From positions 1-64,000 of the forward strand of contig JAYRLC010000016.1 in the NCBI GenBank assembly GCA_041905405.1: DNA of 64,000 nucleotides, written 5' to 3'. Made by a program: the position numbers and the translations under genes. How positions within the stretch are numbered: the first letter of the stretch is position 1; each line of letters begins with the position of its first letter. This DNA comes from RAM1 sp041905405 (GTDB lineage: Bacteria > Pseudomonadota > Gammaproteobacteria > Burkholderiales > Burkholderiaceae_C). Below, one piece after another: positions 45,493 to 55,210 of the stretch. The notes below the pieces were generated by a model. That model was not told the origin of the DNA, did not search any database, and was given only the letters and a program-made list of their open reading frames with translations.

Positions 45493-45765
45493 CTATTTGC
45501 CCCGGCGCGCCTTGTCGTATTTACGCCAGTACTGGAAGGGTTCCTCGTGCACCTCGATATCCAGTTCGGCCACCCGCTGCTGAAGCCGCTCCTGCACATC
45601 GGCCACAGCCTGGTTGTAGACCAGTGGAGCGATTTCCTCCAGAAAGAAGCCCAGCAGCCCGCCGGCGGCAATGTTGCCGATGGGCTCCTCCATGGAGTCG
45701 GCGAAGTAGCGCTGGATGGACGCGATCGCCTCGGCGCGCGCGTCCTTGGGAATGTCGATGCTCAT
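45493..45765 (-). CDS. DUF2164 family small protein
   Basis: A 90-residue protein starting MSIDIPKDARAEAIASIQRY. FFLEEIAPLVYNQAVADVQERL is the hallmark of DUF2164. It appears alpha-helical and soluble. It follows the DUF2189 membrane gene by 10 bases on the same strand, suggesting co-transcription. No function is known to me. Confidence 0.82.
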   Translation of the reverse strand: MSIDIPKDARAEAIASIQRYFADSMEEPIGNIAAGGLLGFFLEEIAPLVYNQAVADVQERLQQRVAELDIEVHEEPFQYWRKYDKARRGK

Positions 45766-45775
45766 GCCCCGAGTA

Positions 45776-46603
45776 TCACTGCACGCTGCCCCGGTAGGCA
45801 TGCCAGCTTGCGTGGCCCAGCAGCGGTCCCGCAAGCAGCACGCCCGCCGCCCAGGGCAGCGCCATGGCCGCCAGCAGCAGCGACACGATGAGCGCCGCCC
45901 ACAGCAGCATCACGCCGGGATGGCCCAGCACCGCCTGGAAGCTGGTGAGCCCGGCCGTGATGGCGTCCGTGTCGCAGTCCAGGATCATGGGGATGGATAC
46001 GGCGCAGGTGGCGTAGACCAGCGCCGCGAACGCGCCCCCCACCACGGCGTAGACCGCCACGAACTCCCAGTTCTCCGGGTTGAACACGGCCTGCACCACA
46101 CCCGTGGTGGACGGCATGCCGGTGTTGAAGAACACCGCGAACACCACGAGCGACGCCCGTCCCCACAACAGTTCCAGCACTACCAGGACCAGGACCAGCA
46201 TGCCCATGCTGCCCAGATGCCGGTCCCAGCAGGTCAGCGACGCGCCCAGGTCCTGCGGCAGCCCTTCGGCCCGCCGCCGGCTGGCTTCGTACAACCCCAT
46301 GGCCAGGAAGGGGCCGACCAGAAAGCAGCCCGACACAAACGACATGGTGTATTCGGGCAGATTGCGGAACACGGCGCCCAGCACCAGGGCCATGAACCAG
46401 AAGCACACGCCGAAGACCAGCGACACCGGCCAGGCCGCCCGCAGGTCGCGGCCGCCAGCGGCCAGCCACAGGAAAGGGTCACGCCAGCGCAGTGCGCGCA
46501 GTTGTACCGGCTGGCGGCTGGCTTGCGCGTTGGCCGCGGCGTCAGGCGGCCCATCCGCCGAAGTATTGGGTTGCGGCGGGGTGGGGTCGCTGGCGGCTGT
46601 CAT
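45776..46603 (-). CDS. DUF2189 family membrane protein
   Basis: A 275-residue protein. The disordered Pro/Ala-rich N-terminus (MTAASDPTPPQPNTSADGPP) is followed by a membrane domain with about six helices, and the motif LRWRDPFLWLAAGGRDLRAA is typical of DUF2189. Other helices include FVSGCFLVGPFLAMGLYEAS and AALIVSLLLAAMALPWAAGV. The start ATG at 46603 gives the usual N-terminus; the frame is open further upstream but lacks similarity. Function unknown. Confidence 0.82.
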   Translation of the reverse strand: MTAASDPTPPQPNTSADGPPDAAANAQASRQPVQLRALRWRDPFLWLAAGGRDLRAAWPVSLVFGVCFWFMALVLGAVFRNLPEYTMSFVSGCFLVGPFLAMGLYEASRRRAEGLPQDLGASLTCWDRHLGSMGMLVLVLVVLELLWGRASLVVFAVFFNTGMPSTTGVVQAVFNPENWEFVAVYAVVGGAFAALVYATCAVSIPMILDCDTDAITAGLTSFQAVLGHPGVMLLWAALIVSLLLAAMALPWAAGVLLAGPLLGHASWHAYRGSVQ

Positions 46604-46656
46604 GGCGGGGCTGTCGTTGTGGTTCTGTCCCCATCTTGCATGCCCACCGCGTTCCG

Positions 46657-47205
46657 TCAATCCGGTGTTGCCTGCGTGGCTGGCGGCGCCGGCCCCCGGA
46701 CGTCGCAGATCATGTGAACCTTGTCCACAAAGCCCTCCCCCACCGACACGGCGCGCGGCTCCACGCCCCAGGCCCTGAAGCCGCAGCGCTCGTACAGCCG
46801 CTGGGCGGCCAGGTTGCCCTGGGTGACGGTCAGCAGCACCTGCCGGACACCGTCGCGTTGTCGAGCCTGGTCGAGCGCGGCCAGCACCAGCTGGCGCCCC
46901 AGGCCCGCGCCCCGCTGCGCCTCGCGCACATACATGCCGAACAGCACGGCCTTGTGGCGGGCCTTCTCGCGCCCGTCGAAGTTCAGGCCCGCCACGCCCA
47001 GCAGGCTGCCGTCCGGTCCCACCGAGCCCAGCACGAGTTCGGCCGCATCCGGCGCCTGTGACAGGCGTGCCGCCCACCAGCTGGCGGGCAGCGATTCACG
47101 CTCGGCCACGCTGGACGTGAACGCGTCGGGATGCAGCGCATAGGCCTGAAGCATCAGGCTGCGGTAGGCCGTGGCATCGCCAGGCTGCAGGCGACGCACG
47201 GACAC
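46657..47205 (-). CDS. GNAT family N-acetyltransferase
   Basis: A 182-residue GNAT acetyltransferase. It starts near MSVRRLQPGDATAYRSLMLQ; motif A is LFGMYVREAQRGAGLGRQLV (pyrophosphate-binding Q-R-G-A-G) and motif B NLAAQRLYERCGFRAWGVEP. Its start is uncertain: GTG 47205, or TTG 47214 overlapping the PurL stop (TTGA). It probably shares the purL transcript. Substrate unknown; not to be confused with the LuxI/FeeM-like enzymes, which lack this motif A. Confidence 0.85.
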   Translation of the reverse strand: MSVRRLQPGDATAYRSLMLQAYALHPDAFTSSVAERESLPASWWAARLSQAPDAAELVLGSVGPDGSLLGVAGLNFDGREKARHKAVLFGMYVREAQRGAGLGRQLVLAALDQARQRDGVRQVLLTVTQGNLAAQRLYERCGFRAWGVEPRAVSVGEGFVDKVHMICDVRGPAPPATQATPD

Positions 47206-47210
47206 AGCGG

Positions 47211-50200
47211 TCAACCCACCCAGCGGCGGGCGTTGTGCCACAGCTGCATCCAGGGGCTGAATGCGCTTTTGTCGCCGGACGTCCAGCTCATCTGGATGTT
47301 GCGGAACACCCGCTCGGGATGCGGCATGAGCGCCGTGAAGCGGCCGTCGGCCGTGGTGACGGACGTGAGGCCGCCGGGGCTGCCGTTCGGGTTGAACGGA
47401 TACGCCTCGGTCGGCGCGCCGGTGTTGTCCACGTAGCGCATGGCGGCGATCACCCTGGACGCATCGCCGCGGTACGCGAAGTTGGCATAGCCCTCGCCGT
47501 GCGCCACGGCGATCGGCAGGCGCGCGCCGGCCATGCCGGCGAAGAACAGGCTGGGTGATTCCAGCACCTCCACCATGGACAGGCGCGCCTCGAATCGCTC
47601 GCTGCGGTTGGTGGTGAAACGCGGCCAGGCTTCGGCGCCCGGAATGATGTCGGCCAGTTCGGCGAACATCTGGCAGCCGTTGCACACGCCCAGGCCGAAG
47701 GTGTCGGTGCGGCCGAAGAACGCCTTGAACTGGTCGGCCAGCACCGGATTGAAGGTGATGCTGCGCGCCCAGCCAATGCCCGCGCCCAGCGTGTCGCCAT
47801 AGCTGAAGCCGCCGCAGGCCACCACGCCCTTGAAGTCGGCCAGCCTAGCGCGGCCGGTCTGCAGGTCGGTCATGTGCACGTCGAACGCGTCGAAGCCGGC
47901 CTCGGTGAAGGTGTAGGCCATTTCGACGTGGGAGTTCACGCCCTGCTCGCGGAGGATGGCGACTTTGGGGCGGGCTGTCAGGACTGCCGGGGCGCGCTGG
48001 CCCTCACCCCTGCCCTCTCCCAGGGGGAGAGGGAGGAAGACGTGGAGGCCGGGGTCGGCTGGGTTGCCGGCGGCCGCGTGCTCGGCATCGGCGCCAGCGG
48101 GGTTGTCGCGCTGCTGGCAGATCTTCCAGCTCACGCTGTCCCACACCTGGTGCAGGTCGGACAGTTTGGCGCTGAAGACGGATTTGGTGTCGCGCCAGAC
48201 CTGAACTTCGCCCTTGCCTACGTCCATTGCCGATGACTGAGGACGCGTCTTGCCGACAAAGTGGCTGAACGCGCTCAGGCCGTGTTCACGCAGCGTCTGC
48301 ATGACCTCGTTGCGCTCGCCCGTGCGCACCTGCAGCAGCACGCCCAGCTCTTCGCTGAACAGGGCGCGCAGGGTCAGTTCCTCGCGGCGGGCGCCGACCT
48401 GGCCGGCCCAGTTCTTGGCGTCGCCGGTGTCCATGCGGCTGTCGTTGATACCGTCGCCTTCCACGACCAGCATGTCCACGTTCAGCGCCACGCCAACATG
48501 ACCCGCAAAGGCCATTTCGCAGGCTGCGGCAAACAGGCCGCCGTCACTGCGGTCGTGGTAGGCCAGGATCTGCCCCTTGGCACGCAGGGCATTGACGGCG
48601 TTGACCAGGTTGATCAGGTCCTGCGGCTGGTCCAGGTCCGGCACGCCGGCAGCGTCGGTGCAGCCCACCTGGTTGAGTACCTGCTCCAGAATGCTGCCGC
48701 CCATGCGGTTCTTGCCACGGCCCAGGTCCACCAGCACCAGCGTGGTGTCGGGCTCGGCGGCGTCCAGCTGGGGCGTGAGCGTGCCGCGCACGTCGGCCAG
48801 CGTGGCAAAGGCGCTGACGATCAGGCTGACGGGGGACGTCACCTTCTTCTTTTGATCTCCGTCCGCCCATTGCGTGCGCATGGAAAGGCTGTCCTTGCCC
48901 ACCGGCACGCTGATGTTCAGGGCCGGGCACAGTTCCATGCCGACGGCGCGAACCGTCTCATACAGCGCGGCGTCTTCGCCGGGCTCGCCGCAGGCCGCCA
49001 TCCAGTTGGCGGACAGTTTGACGCGAGGCAGTTCGATCGGCGCAGCCAGCAGATTGGTCAGCGCCTCGGCCACGGCCATGCGGCCGGACGCGGGGGCGTT
49101 GATGGCCGCCAGCGGCGTGCGCTCGCCCATGCTCATGGCTTCTCCGGCGAAGCCGGTGTAGTCGGCCAGCGTGACGGCGCAGTCGGCCACTGGCACCTGC
49201 CACGGCCCCACCATCTGGTCCCGGTGCGACAGGCCGCCGACGGTGCGGTCGCCAATGGTGACCAGAAAGCGTTTGGACGCCACGGTGGCATGGCTCAGGA
49301 TGGCGATCGCCGCGTCCTGCAGCTTCACGCCGGTCAGGTCGAGGGGCTTGAACTTGCGCGTCACCGTCTTGACATCGCGGTGCATCTTGGGCGGCTTGCC
49401 CAGCAGCACGTCCATGGGCATGTCGACCGGGCTCTCATTGCCCTGGTCGGCCAGGACCAGTTGGCGCTCTTCGGTCGCCACGCCCACCACGGCGAAGGGG
49501 CAACGCTCGCGCTCACAGAAGCTGCGGAACTGCTCCAGCGATTCCGGCGCAATCGCCATGACGTAGCGCTCCTGGCTTTCGTTGGACCAGATTTCCTTGG
49601 GCGCCAGGCCGGATTCTTCCAGCGGCACGGCACGCAGATCGAACCGCGCGCCGCGACCGGCGTCGTTGGTCAGTTCGGGGAAGGCATTGGACAGGCCGCC
49701 CGCGCCCACGTCGTGGATCGCCAGGATCGGATTTTTGTCGCCCTGCGACCAGCAGTGGTTGATGACCTCCTGCGCTCGGCGCTCGATCTCGGGGTTGCCG
49801 CGCTGCACCGAGTCAAAGTCCAGCTCGGCCGCGTTCGCGCCCGTGGCCATGGAGCTGGCCGCGCCCCCGCCCATGCCGATGCGCATGCCGGGGCCGCCCA
49901 GCTGGATCAGCAGCGTGCCGGCCGGGAACTCGATCTTCTTCGTCTGCGTCGCGTCGATGCTGCCCAGCCCGCCCGCGATCATGATGGGCTTGTGGTAGCC
50001 GCGGCGGATGCTGTCGGCATCACTGGTGATGGTCTGCTCGTACTCACGGAAGTAGCCCAGCAGGTTGGGCCGGCCGAACTCGTTGTTGAACGCGGCGCCG
50101 CCCAGCGGGCCTTCGGTCATGATCTGCAGGGGGCTCGCGATATGTTCGGGTTTGCCGAACACGTCGCCCACCTGCTCGGGCCAAAGCCTGGACACCGTGA

Positions 50201-51224
50201 AACCCGTCAACCCCGCCTTGGGCCGCGAGCCCCGGCCGGTGGCGCCCTCGTCGCGGATCTCGCCGCCCGCGCCCGTGCTGGCGCCCGGGAACGGGCTGAT
50301 GGCCGTGGGGTGGTTGTGGGTTTCGACCTTCATCAGCACGTGGTGCGTGGCCGGGGTCTTGCCGTACTGCTGGCCTGCGCCGGGCCAGAAACGCGTGACA
50401 TCCGAGCCTTCCATGATGGACGCGTTGTCCGAGTACGCCACCACGGTGTGCTGCGGGCTGGTCTGGTGGGTGTGGCGGATCATGCCGAACATGCTCTTGT
50501 CCTGGGCTACACCGTCGATGGTGAACGCAGCGTTGAAGATCTTGTGCCGGCAGTGCTCGCTGTTGGCCTGCGCGAACATCATGAGTTCCACGTCGGTCGG
50601 GTTGCGCTTCAGGCCCTTGAAGGCATTCACCAGGTAGTCGATCTCGTCGTCGGCCAGCGCCAGGCCGAACTGCGTATTGGCCTGCTCCAGCGCCGGACGG
50701 CCGCCGCCCAGCACGTCCACGTGCTCCATGGGCGCGGGCTGCAGTTCGGTGAACAGGTTCAGCGCCAGCGCGCGGTCGAACATGGCGCTTTCGGTCATGC
50801 GGTCGTGCAGCAGGGCCGCCAACCCGGCGCGCTGCGCGTCGCTGAGCGTCCCGCCGCCCAACAGGCCGGACTTGACCGTCAGGCGGTATTCGGTGATGCG
50901 TTCCACGCGCTTGAGCGCGATGCCGCAGTTGTGGGCAATGTCGGTGGCCTTGCTGGCCCAGGGCGACACGGTGCCGAAACGCGGGGTGACGACGATCAGT
51001 TCGCCGTCGGTGGGGCCGGTATAAGGGTCGCCATACACCAGCAGCGAGGCCAACTGCGCCTTGTCGGCTGCGGCCGGCGGCGCGTCGCTGGCCACCAGAT
51101 GCACGTAGCGCGCCGCGATGCCGGTGATCCGGTCATGGATGGCCTGCAGGCGCGGAAGGAGTTGCTGGACGCGGAAGCTGCTGAGGGCATTGCCGCCCTC
51201 GAACTGGGTGATGTGCAGGGTCAC
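47211..51224 (-). CDS. purL: Phosphoribosylformylglycinamidine synthase PurL (large fused type)
   Basis: A 1337-residue single-chain FGAM synthetase of proteobacterial type. The ATP/FGAR domain has MKVETHNHPTAISPFPGAS and GVGGAASSMATG-like repeats (MGGGAASSMATGAN), and the glutaminase has REQGVNSHVEM, GGFSYGDTLGAG and the nucleophile Cys in GVCNGCQMF. It makes FGAM in purine synthesis. The linker before the glutaminase contains FLPLPLGEGRGEGQRAP, encoded by a palindromic repeat absent from the E. coli linker. Divergent from map with 114 bp between starts. Confidence 0.95.
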   Translation of the reverse strand: MTLHITQFEGGNALSSFRVQQLLPRLQAIHDRITGIAARYVHLVASDAPPAAADKAQLASLLVYGDPYTGPTDGELIVVTPRFGTVSPWASKATDIAHNCGIALKRVERITEYRLTVKSGLLGGGTLSDAQRAGLAALLHDRMTESAMFDRALALNLFTELQPAPMEHVDVLGGGRPALEQANTQFGLALADDEIDYLVNAFKGLKRNPTDVELMMFAQANSEHCRHKIFNAAFTIDGVAQDKSMFGMIRHTHQTSPQHTVVAYSDNASIMEGSDVTRFWPGAGQQYGKTPATHHVLMKVETHNHPTAISPFPGASTGAGGEIRDEGATGRGSRPKAGLTGFTVSRLWPEQVGDVFGKPEHIASPLQIMTEGPLGGAAFNNEFGRPNLLGYFREYEQTITSDADSIRRGYHKPIMIAGGLGSIDATQTKKIEFPAGTLLIQLGGPGMRIGMGGGAASSMATGANAAELDFDSVQRGNPEIERRAQEVINHCWSQGDKNPILAIHDVGAGGLSNAFPELTNDAGRGARFDLRAVPLEESGLAPKEIWSNESQERYVMAIAPESLEQFRSFCERERCPFAVVGVATEERQLVLADQGNESPVDMPMDVLLGKPPKMHRDVKTVTRKFKPLDLTGVKLQDAAIAILSHATVASKRFLVTIGDRTVGGLSHRDQMVGPWQVPVADCAVTLADYTGFAGEAMSMGERTPLAAINAPASGRMAVAEALTNLLAAPIELPRVKLSANWMAACGEPGEDAALYETVRAVGMELCPALNISVPVGKDSLSMRTQWADGDQKKKVTSPVSLIVSAFATLADVRGTLTPQLDAAEPDTTLVLVDLGRGKNRMGGSILEQVLNQVGCTDAAGVPDLDQPQDLINLVNAVNALRAKGQILAYHDRSDGGLFAAACEMAFAGHVGVALNVDMLVVEGDGINDSRMDTGDAKNWAGQVGARREELTLRALFSEELGVLLQVRTGERNEVMQTLREHGLSAFSHFVGKTRPQSSAMDVGKGEVQVWRDTKSVFSAKLSDLHQVWDSVSWKICQQRDNPAGADAEHAAAGNPADPGLHVFLPLPLGEGRGEGQRAPAVLTARPKVAILREQGVNSHVEMAYTFTEAGFDAFDVHMTDLQTGRARLADFKGVVACGGFSYGDTLGAGIGWARSITFNPVLADQFKAFFGRTDTFGLGVCNGCQMFAELADIIPGAEAWPRFTTNRSERFEARLSMVEVLESPSLFFAGMAGARLPIAVAHGEGYANFAYRGDASRVIAAMRYVDNTGAPTEAYPFNPNGSPGGLTSVTTADGRFTALMPHPERVFRNIQMSWTSGDKSAFSPWMQLWHNARRWVG
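48001..48037. repeat. In-frame palindromic repeat inside purL
   Basis: The core dyad CCCTCTCCC (48013-48021) / GGGAGAGGG (48025-48033) is embedded in CCCTCACCCCTGCCCTCTCC. This matches a widely dispersed bacterial repeat (CCCTCTCC...GGAGAGGG with a flanking CCCTCACCC block) that I recognise from many genomes. On the purL strand it encodes LPLPLGEGRGEG in an inter-domain linker without disturbing the frame. Confidence 0.8.
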
Positions 51225-51338
51225 GTGGTGGCCTTGATGGGGTCTGGGAGCCGGTGCGAAGCCGCGCTGAATGGGCGGCTCCGTGGAAACCCTGAATTCT
51301 ACCTGCGGGGACTTTCATGCTCGGGGATAATTGAGACC

Positions 51339-52163
51339 ATGAGCATTACCTACAAAGACGCCGAGGGCATTGCCGGCATGCGCGAGGCCTGCCGGCTCGC
51401 GTCCGAGGTGCTGGACTACCTGACGCCCTTCGTCAAGCCCGGCGTCACCACGCGCGAGATCGACCGCCTGGCCAACGAATACATGGTCAACGTGCAAGGC
51501 ACGCGGTCGGCCACGCTGGGCTACCAGCCGCCCGGCTACCCGCCCTACCCCGCGTCGCTGTGCACGTCGCTCAACCATGTGGTGTGCCACGGCATCCCCA
51601 ACGACAAGCCGCTGAAAAAAGGCGACATCATGAACATCGATGTCACCGTGATCACCAAAGACGGCTGGTTCGGCGACAACAGCCGCATGTACCTGATCGG
51701 CGACGTGTCCATTGCCGCCAAACGCCTGTGCGCCATCACGTTCGAGGCCATGTGGCACGGCATCACCAAGGTTCGCCCCGGCGCGCGGCTGGGCGACATC
51801 GGCTGGGCCATCCAGAAGTTCGCCGAAAGCAACGGCTACAGCGTGGTGCGCGAGTTCTGCGGCCACGGCATCGGCAAGGTCTTCCATGAGGAGCCGCAGG
51901 TGCTGCACTACGGAAAGCCCGGCACGCTGGAAGAACTCAAACCCGGCATGACCTTCACGATCGAGCCCATGATCAACGCCGGTCGCCGCGACATCAAGGA
52001 AATGGGCGACGGCTGGACCATCGTGACCAAGGACCATTCGCTGTCCGCCCAGTGGGAGCACACCGTGCTGGTCACCGAGACCGGCTACGAAGTGCTCACG
52101 ATGTCGGCCGGCAGCCCGCCGACGCCGGCGTTCGTGAACGCCCCCGCAGCCGCCGCCGTCTAG
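51339..52163 (+). CDS. map: Methionine aminopeptidase type I
   Basis: A 274-residue type I methionine aminopeptidase. It has NHVVCHGIPNDKPLKKGDIM, IDVTVITKDGWFGDNSRMY (metal-binding Asp residues), EFCGHGIGKVFHEEPQVLHY (His) and MTFTIEPMINAGRRD and QWEHTVLVTETG (Glu residues). It removes the initiator Met after deformylation; a peptide deformylase gene is at 57434. The ATG at 51339 starts the family N-terminus MSITYKDAEGIAGMREAC. The GlnD gene follows after 23 bases. Confidence 0.95.
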   Translation: MSITYKDAEGIAGMREACRLASEVLDYLTPFVKPGVTTREIDRLANEYMVNVQGTRSATLGYQPPGYPPYPASLCTSLNHVVCHGIPNDKPLKKGDIMNIDVTVITKDGWFGDNSRMYLIGDVSIAAKRLCAITFEAMWHGITKVRPGARLGDIGWAIQKFAESNGYSVVREFCGHGIGKVFHEEPQVLHYGKPGTLEELKPGMTFTIEPMINAGRRDIKEMGDGWTIVTKDHSLSAQWEHTVLVTETGYEVLTMSAGSPPTPAFVNAPAAAAV

Positions 52164-52186
52164 AACCGCCGTCAATTCAGGTCGTC

Positions 52187-54778
52187 ATGGCCGATATCCA
52201 GGTTCTGCGCGAAGACCTTCGCACCCGCAAGGCCGCCCTGCTGCAGTCGCTGCAGGCCGGTGGCGGCTCGACCCGCGGCATCCGCCGCCTGTTGCAAAGC
52301 CTGTCGGGCCTGGCCGACCAGACGCTGCAGGCGCTGTGGGCGCAGGCCGCGTTTCCCGATGGCTTCGCCCTGGTGGCGGTAGGCGGGTTCGGCCGGGGCG
52401 AGCTGTTCCCCCATTCCGACGTGGACGTGCTGCTGCTCATGCCCGACGGTGTATCCCCCGATGCGGACGACGCGCTCAAGCGCCGGGTCGAGGAATTCAT
52501 CGGCAACTGCTGGGATTGCGGGCTGGAGATCGGCTCCAGCGTGCGCACGCTGGCCGACTGCGTGGCCGAGGCCGAAAAAGACGTGACCGTGCAGACCTCA
52601 CTGCTGGAGTCGCGCCTGGTGGCGGGCAACCGGCGGCTGTACACGCAGTTCACCAAGCGGTTCAACGCCGTGATGGACCCGCGGGCCTTCTACGTGGCCA
52701 AGACCCTGGAGCTGCGCCAGCGCCACACCAAGTTCGAGAACACCCCCTATGCGCTGGAGCCCAACTGCAAGGAATCCCCCGGCGGCCTGCGCGACCTGCA
52801 GGTGATCCTGTGGGTGGCCCGCGCGGCGGGCTTCGGCAAGACCTGGGACGAGCTGGCCCGCACGGGCCTGGCGACACCGTTCGAGGCGCAGCAGATCAAG
52901 CGCAACGAGGCGCTGCTCAGCCTGATCCGCGCGCGGTTGCACGTGCTGTCGCACCGGCGCGAGGACCGGCTGGTGTTCGACCTGCAGACGACGGTGGCCG
53001 AGTCATTCGGCTACAGCAACCAGCTGGCGCCCGACGGCCGGGTGCTGTCGCGCGCCAGCGAGGCGCTGATGAAGCGCTACTACTGGGCGGCCAAGGCGGT
53101 CACGCAGCTCAACCAGATCCTGCTGCTGAACATCGAGGAGCGGCTGAACCCCAGCGCCCATGAGCCGCGACCCATCAACGGCCGGTTCTCGGACAAGGCG
53201 GGCATGCTGGAAGTGGCCAGCGACGACCTGTACCAGAGGAATCCGCACGCGATCCTGGAAACCTTTTTGCTGTACCAGCGCACCGTGGGCATCAAGGGCC
53301 TGTCGGCACGGACCCTGCGCGCGCTGTACAACGCGCGCGGGATCATGGACGCAAAGTTCCGCAACGACCCGGTGAACCACCAGCTGTTCATGGCGATCCT
53401 GCAGGAACCCAAGGGCATCACGCACGCCATGCGGCTGATGAACCAGACCTCGGTGCTGGGCCGCTACCTGTGGGTGTTCCGCAAGATCGTGGGGCAGATG
53501 CAGCACGACCTGTTCCACGTGTACACGGTGGACCAGCACATCCTGATGGTGCTGCGCAACGTGCGGCGGTTCTTCATTGCCGAGCACGCGCACGAATACC
53601 CGTTCTGCTCGCAGCTGGCGGCCGGCTGGGACAAGCCCTGGATCCTGTATGCCGCGGCGCTGTTTCACGACATCGCCAAGGGCCGAGGCGGCGACCATTC
53701 GGAGCTGGGCGCGCGGGACGTGCGCACCTTCTGCCGCCAGCATGGCGTGCACCGTGACGAATGCAAGCTCATCGAATTCCTGGTGCATGAGCACCTGACC
53801 ATGAGCCGCATAGCCCAGAAAGAAGACCTGAGCGACCCGGCGGTGATTGCCGCGTTCGCCAAGCGCGTGGGCAACGAGCGTTACCTCACGGCGCTGTACC
53901 TGCTGACCGTGGCCGACATCCGCGGCACCAGCCCCAAGGTCTGGAACGCCTGGAAGGGCAAGCTGCTGGAGGACCTGTACCGCTACACGCTGCGCGTGCT
54001 GGGCGGGCGGGCGCCGGACCCCGACGCCGAGATCGAATCCCGCAAGCGGGACGCGCTGGTCATGCTGGCGCTGCATTCGCTGCCGCACGAGGCGCACAAG
54101 AAGCTCTGGGACACGCTGGACGTGGGTTATTTCATGCGGCACGACGCCGGCGACATTGCCTGGCACACGCGCATGCTGTCACGCCATGTGGGCACGGCCA
54201 AATGCATCGTGCGGGCCCGGCGTTCGGCCGTGGGCGAAGGCTTGCAGGTGCTGGTCTACACACCGGACCAGCCCGACCTGTTCGCGCGGATCTGCGGGTA
54301 TTTCGACCAAGCGGGCTTCAGCATCCTGGATGCCAAGGTCCACACGGCCGCCAACGGCTACGCGCTGGACACGTTCCAGGTCGTGACGTCCATGCTGCCC
54401 GAGCACTACCGCGAACTGATCGGCATGGTCGAAAGCGAGCTGGACCACACGATCGAGGAGCCCGGCCCCCTGCCCCCGCCCAGCCGCGGACGGGTATCGC
54501 GCCGGGTCAAGAGCTTTCCCATCGCGCCGCGCGTGCACCTGGCGCCGGACGAAAAGGCCCAGCGCTGGCTGCTCAGCATCTCGGCCAGCGACCGGGTCGG
54601 CCTGCTGTACAGCGTGGCGCGCGTGCTGGCCCGGCACAAGCTGAACCTGCAACTGGCCAAGGTTACGACCCTGGGCGAGCGCGTCGAGGACACGTTCCTG
54701 ATCGACGGCCCCGAGCTGCAGCAGAACAAGGCGCAGATCGCCATCGAGACCGAACTCCTGGAAGCACTGGCCGCCTGA
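52187..54778 (+). CDS. glnD: [Protein-PII] uridylyltransferase / uridylyl-removing enzyme GlnD
   Basis: An 863-residue GlnD. The nucleotidyltransferase site is GGFGRGELFPHSDVDVLLL (catalytic Asp pair), followed by KESPGGLRDLQVILWVARAA, then the HD domain with ALFHDIAKGRGGDHSELG and the two C-terminal ACT domains (QVLVYTPDQPDLFARICGYF; LLSISASDRVGLLYSVARVL). It uridylylates PII proteins according to glutamine level. The start ATG at 52187 gives MADIQVLREDLRTRKAALLQ. It is co-directional with map. Confidence 0.95.
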   Translation: MADIQVLREDLRTRKAALLQSLQAGGGSTRGIRRLLQSLSGLADQTLQALWAQAAFPDGFALVAVGGFGRGELFPHSDVDVLLLMPDGVSPDADDALKRRVEEFIGNCWDCGLEIGSSVRTLADCVAEAEKDVTVQTSLLESRLVAGNRRLYTQFTKRFNAVMDPRAFYVAKTLELRQRHTKFENTPYALEPNCKESPGGLRDLQVILWVARAAGFGKTWDELARTGLATPFEAQQIKRNEALLSLIRARLHVLSHRREDRLVFDLQTTVAESFGYSNQLAPDGRVLSRASEALMKRYYWAAKAVTQLNQILLLNIEERLNPSAHEPRPINGRFSDKAGMLEVASDDLYQRNPHAILETFLLYQRTVGIKGLSARTLRALYNARGIMDAKFRNDPVNHQLFMAILQEPKGITHAMRLMNQTSVLGRYLWVFRKIVGQMQHDLFHVYTVDQHILMVLRNVRRFFIAEHAHEYPFCSQLAAGWDKPWILYAAALFHDIAKGRGGDHSELGARDVRTFCRQHGVHRDECKLIEFLVHEHLTMSRIAQKEDLSDPAVIAAFAKRVGNERYLTALYLLTVADIRGTSPKVWNAWKGKLLEDLYRYTLRVLGGRAPDPDAEIESRKRDALVMLALHSLPHEAHKKLWDTLDVGYFMRHDAGDIAWHTRMLSRHVGTAKCIVRARRSAVGEGLQVLVYTPDQPDLFARICGYFDQAGFSILDAKVHTAANGYALDTFQVVTSMLPEHYRELIGMVESELDHTIEEPGPLPPPSRGRVSRRVKSFPIAPRVHLAPDEKAQRWLLSISASDRVGLLYSVARVLARHKLNLQLAKVTTLGERVEDTFLIDGPELQQNKAQIAIETELLEALAA

Positions 54779-54796
54779 GCCCGGCCTGGGCCCGGC

Positions 54797-55156
54797 TCAG
54801 AAGGTGATGTCGCGTTCCACGTCGGCCAGCTTGCGGCGGGCCAGCGCCAGGTTGGACTTGCCCTTGTCCAGCACGAAGTACATGAACACGCCTTCCTTGC
54901 GGGCCAGGGGGCGGATCAGGTGGTACTGCTTGCCCAAGGTGATGAGGATGTCCTCGATCACGTCGTTCAGGCCGAGCGAACGCATGGTTTTCATCTTGGC
55001 ACGCACGACTTCGGTGTTGCCGGCGGCCGCCACCTCCAGGTCCACGCCGCTGCCGGCCGCGCCCAGCATCATGCCGCTTCCCGAGTCGACGACCGAGGCG
55101 CACAGCGCGCCGTCGATGGTGAGCAGCTCATCCAGGGTTTGTTTGATCGTAGCCAT
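54797..55156 (-). CDS. Roadblock/LC7-like protein 1 of GTPase module
   Basis: A 119-residue roadblock-fold protein: TIKQTLDELLTIDGALCASV, VDSGSGMMLGAAGSGVDLEV and LITLGKQYHLIRPLARKEG. Roadblock proteins act as partners or GAPs of small GTPases (as MglB for MglA). It is the last gene of a five-gene minus-strand run headed by the GTPase partner gene. It has its own ribosome site region (AAAAGGATGCCGC before ATG) and a 54-bp gap to the next roadblock gene. Confidence 0.85.
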   Translation of the reverse strand: MATIKQTLDELLTIDGALCASVVDSGSGMMLGAAGSGVDLEVAAAGNTEVVRAKMKTMRSLGLNDVIEDILITLGKQYHLIRPLARKEGVFMYFVLDKGKSNLALARRKLADVERDITF

Positions 55157-55210
55157 GCGGCATCCTTTTCTTCTTGTGCCGTGAATGGGGAGAGCCTTGA
55201 TGCGCCACGG

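Noticed and set aside
48261..51338. A plus-strand frame of about 1000 codons without a stop, antisense to purL and continuous with map
   Set aside because: It mirrors purL codon structure in high-GC DNA (wobble positions are G/C, so the antisense frame lacks stops). Its translation is rich in His, Arg, Gln and Val with no domain. Only the final 274 codons (map) are real.
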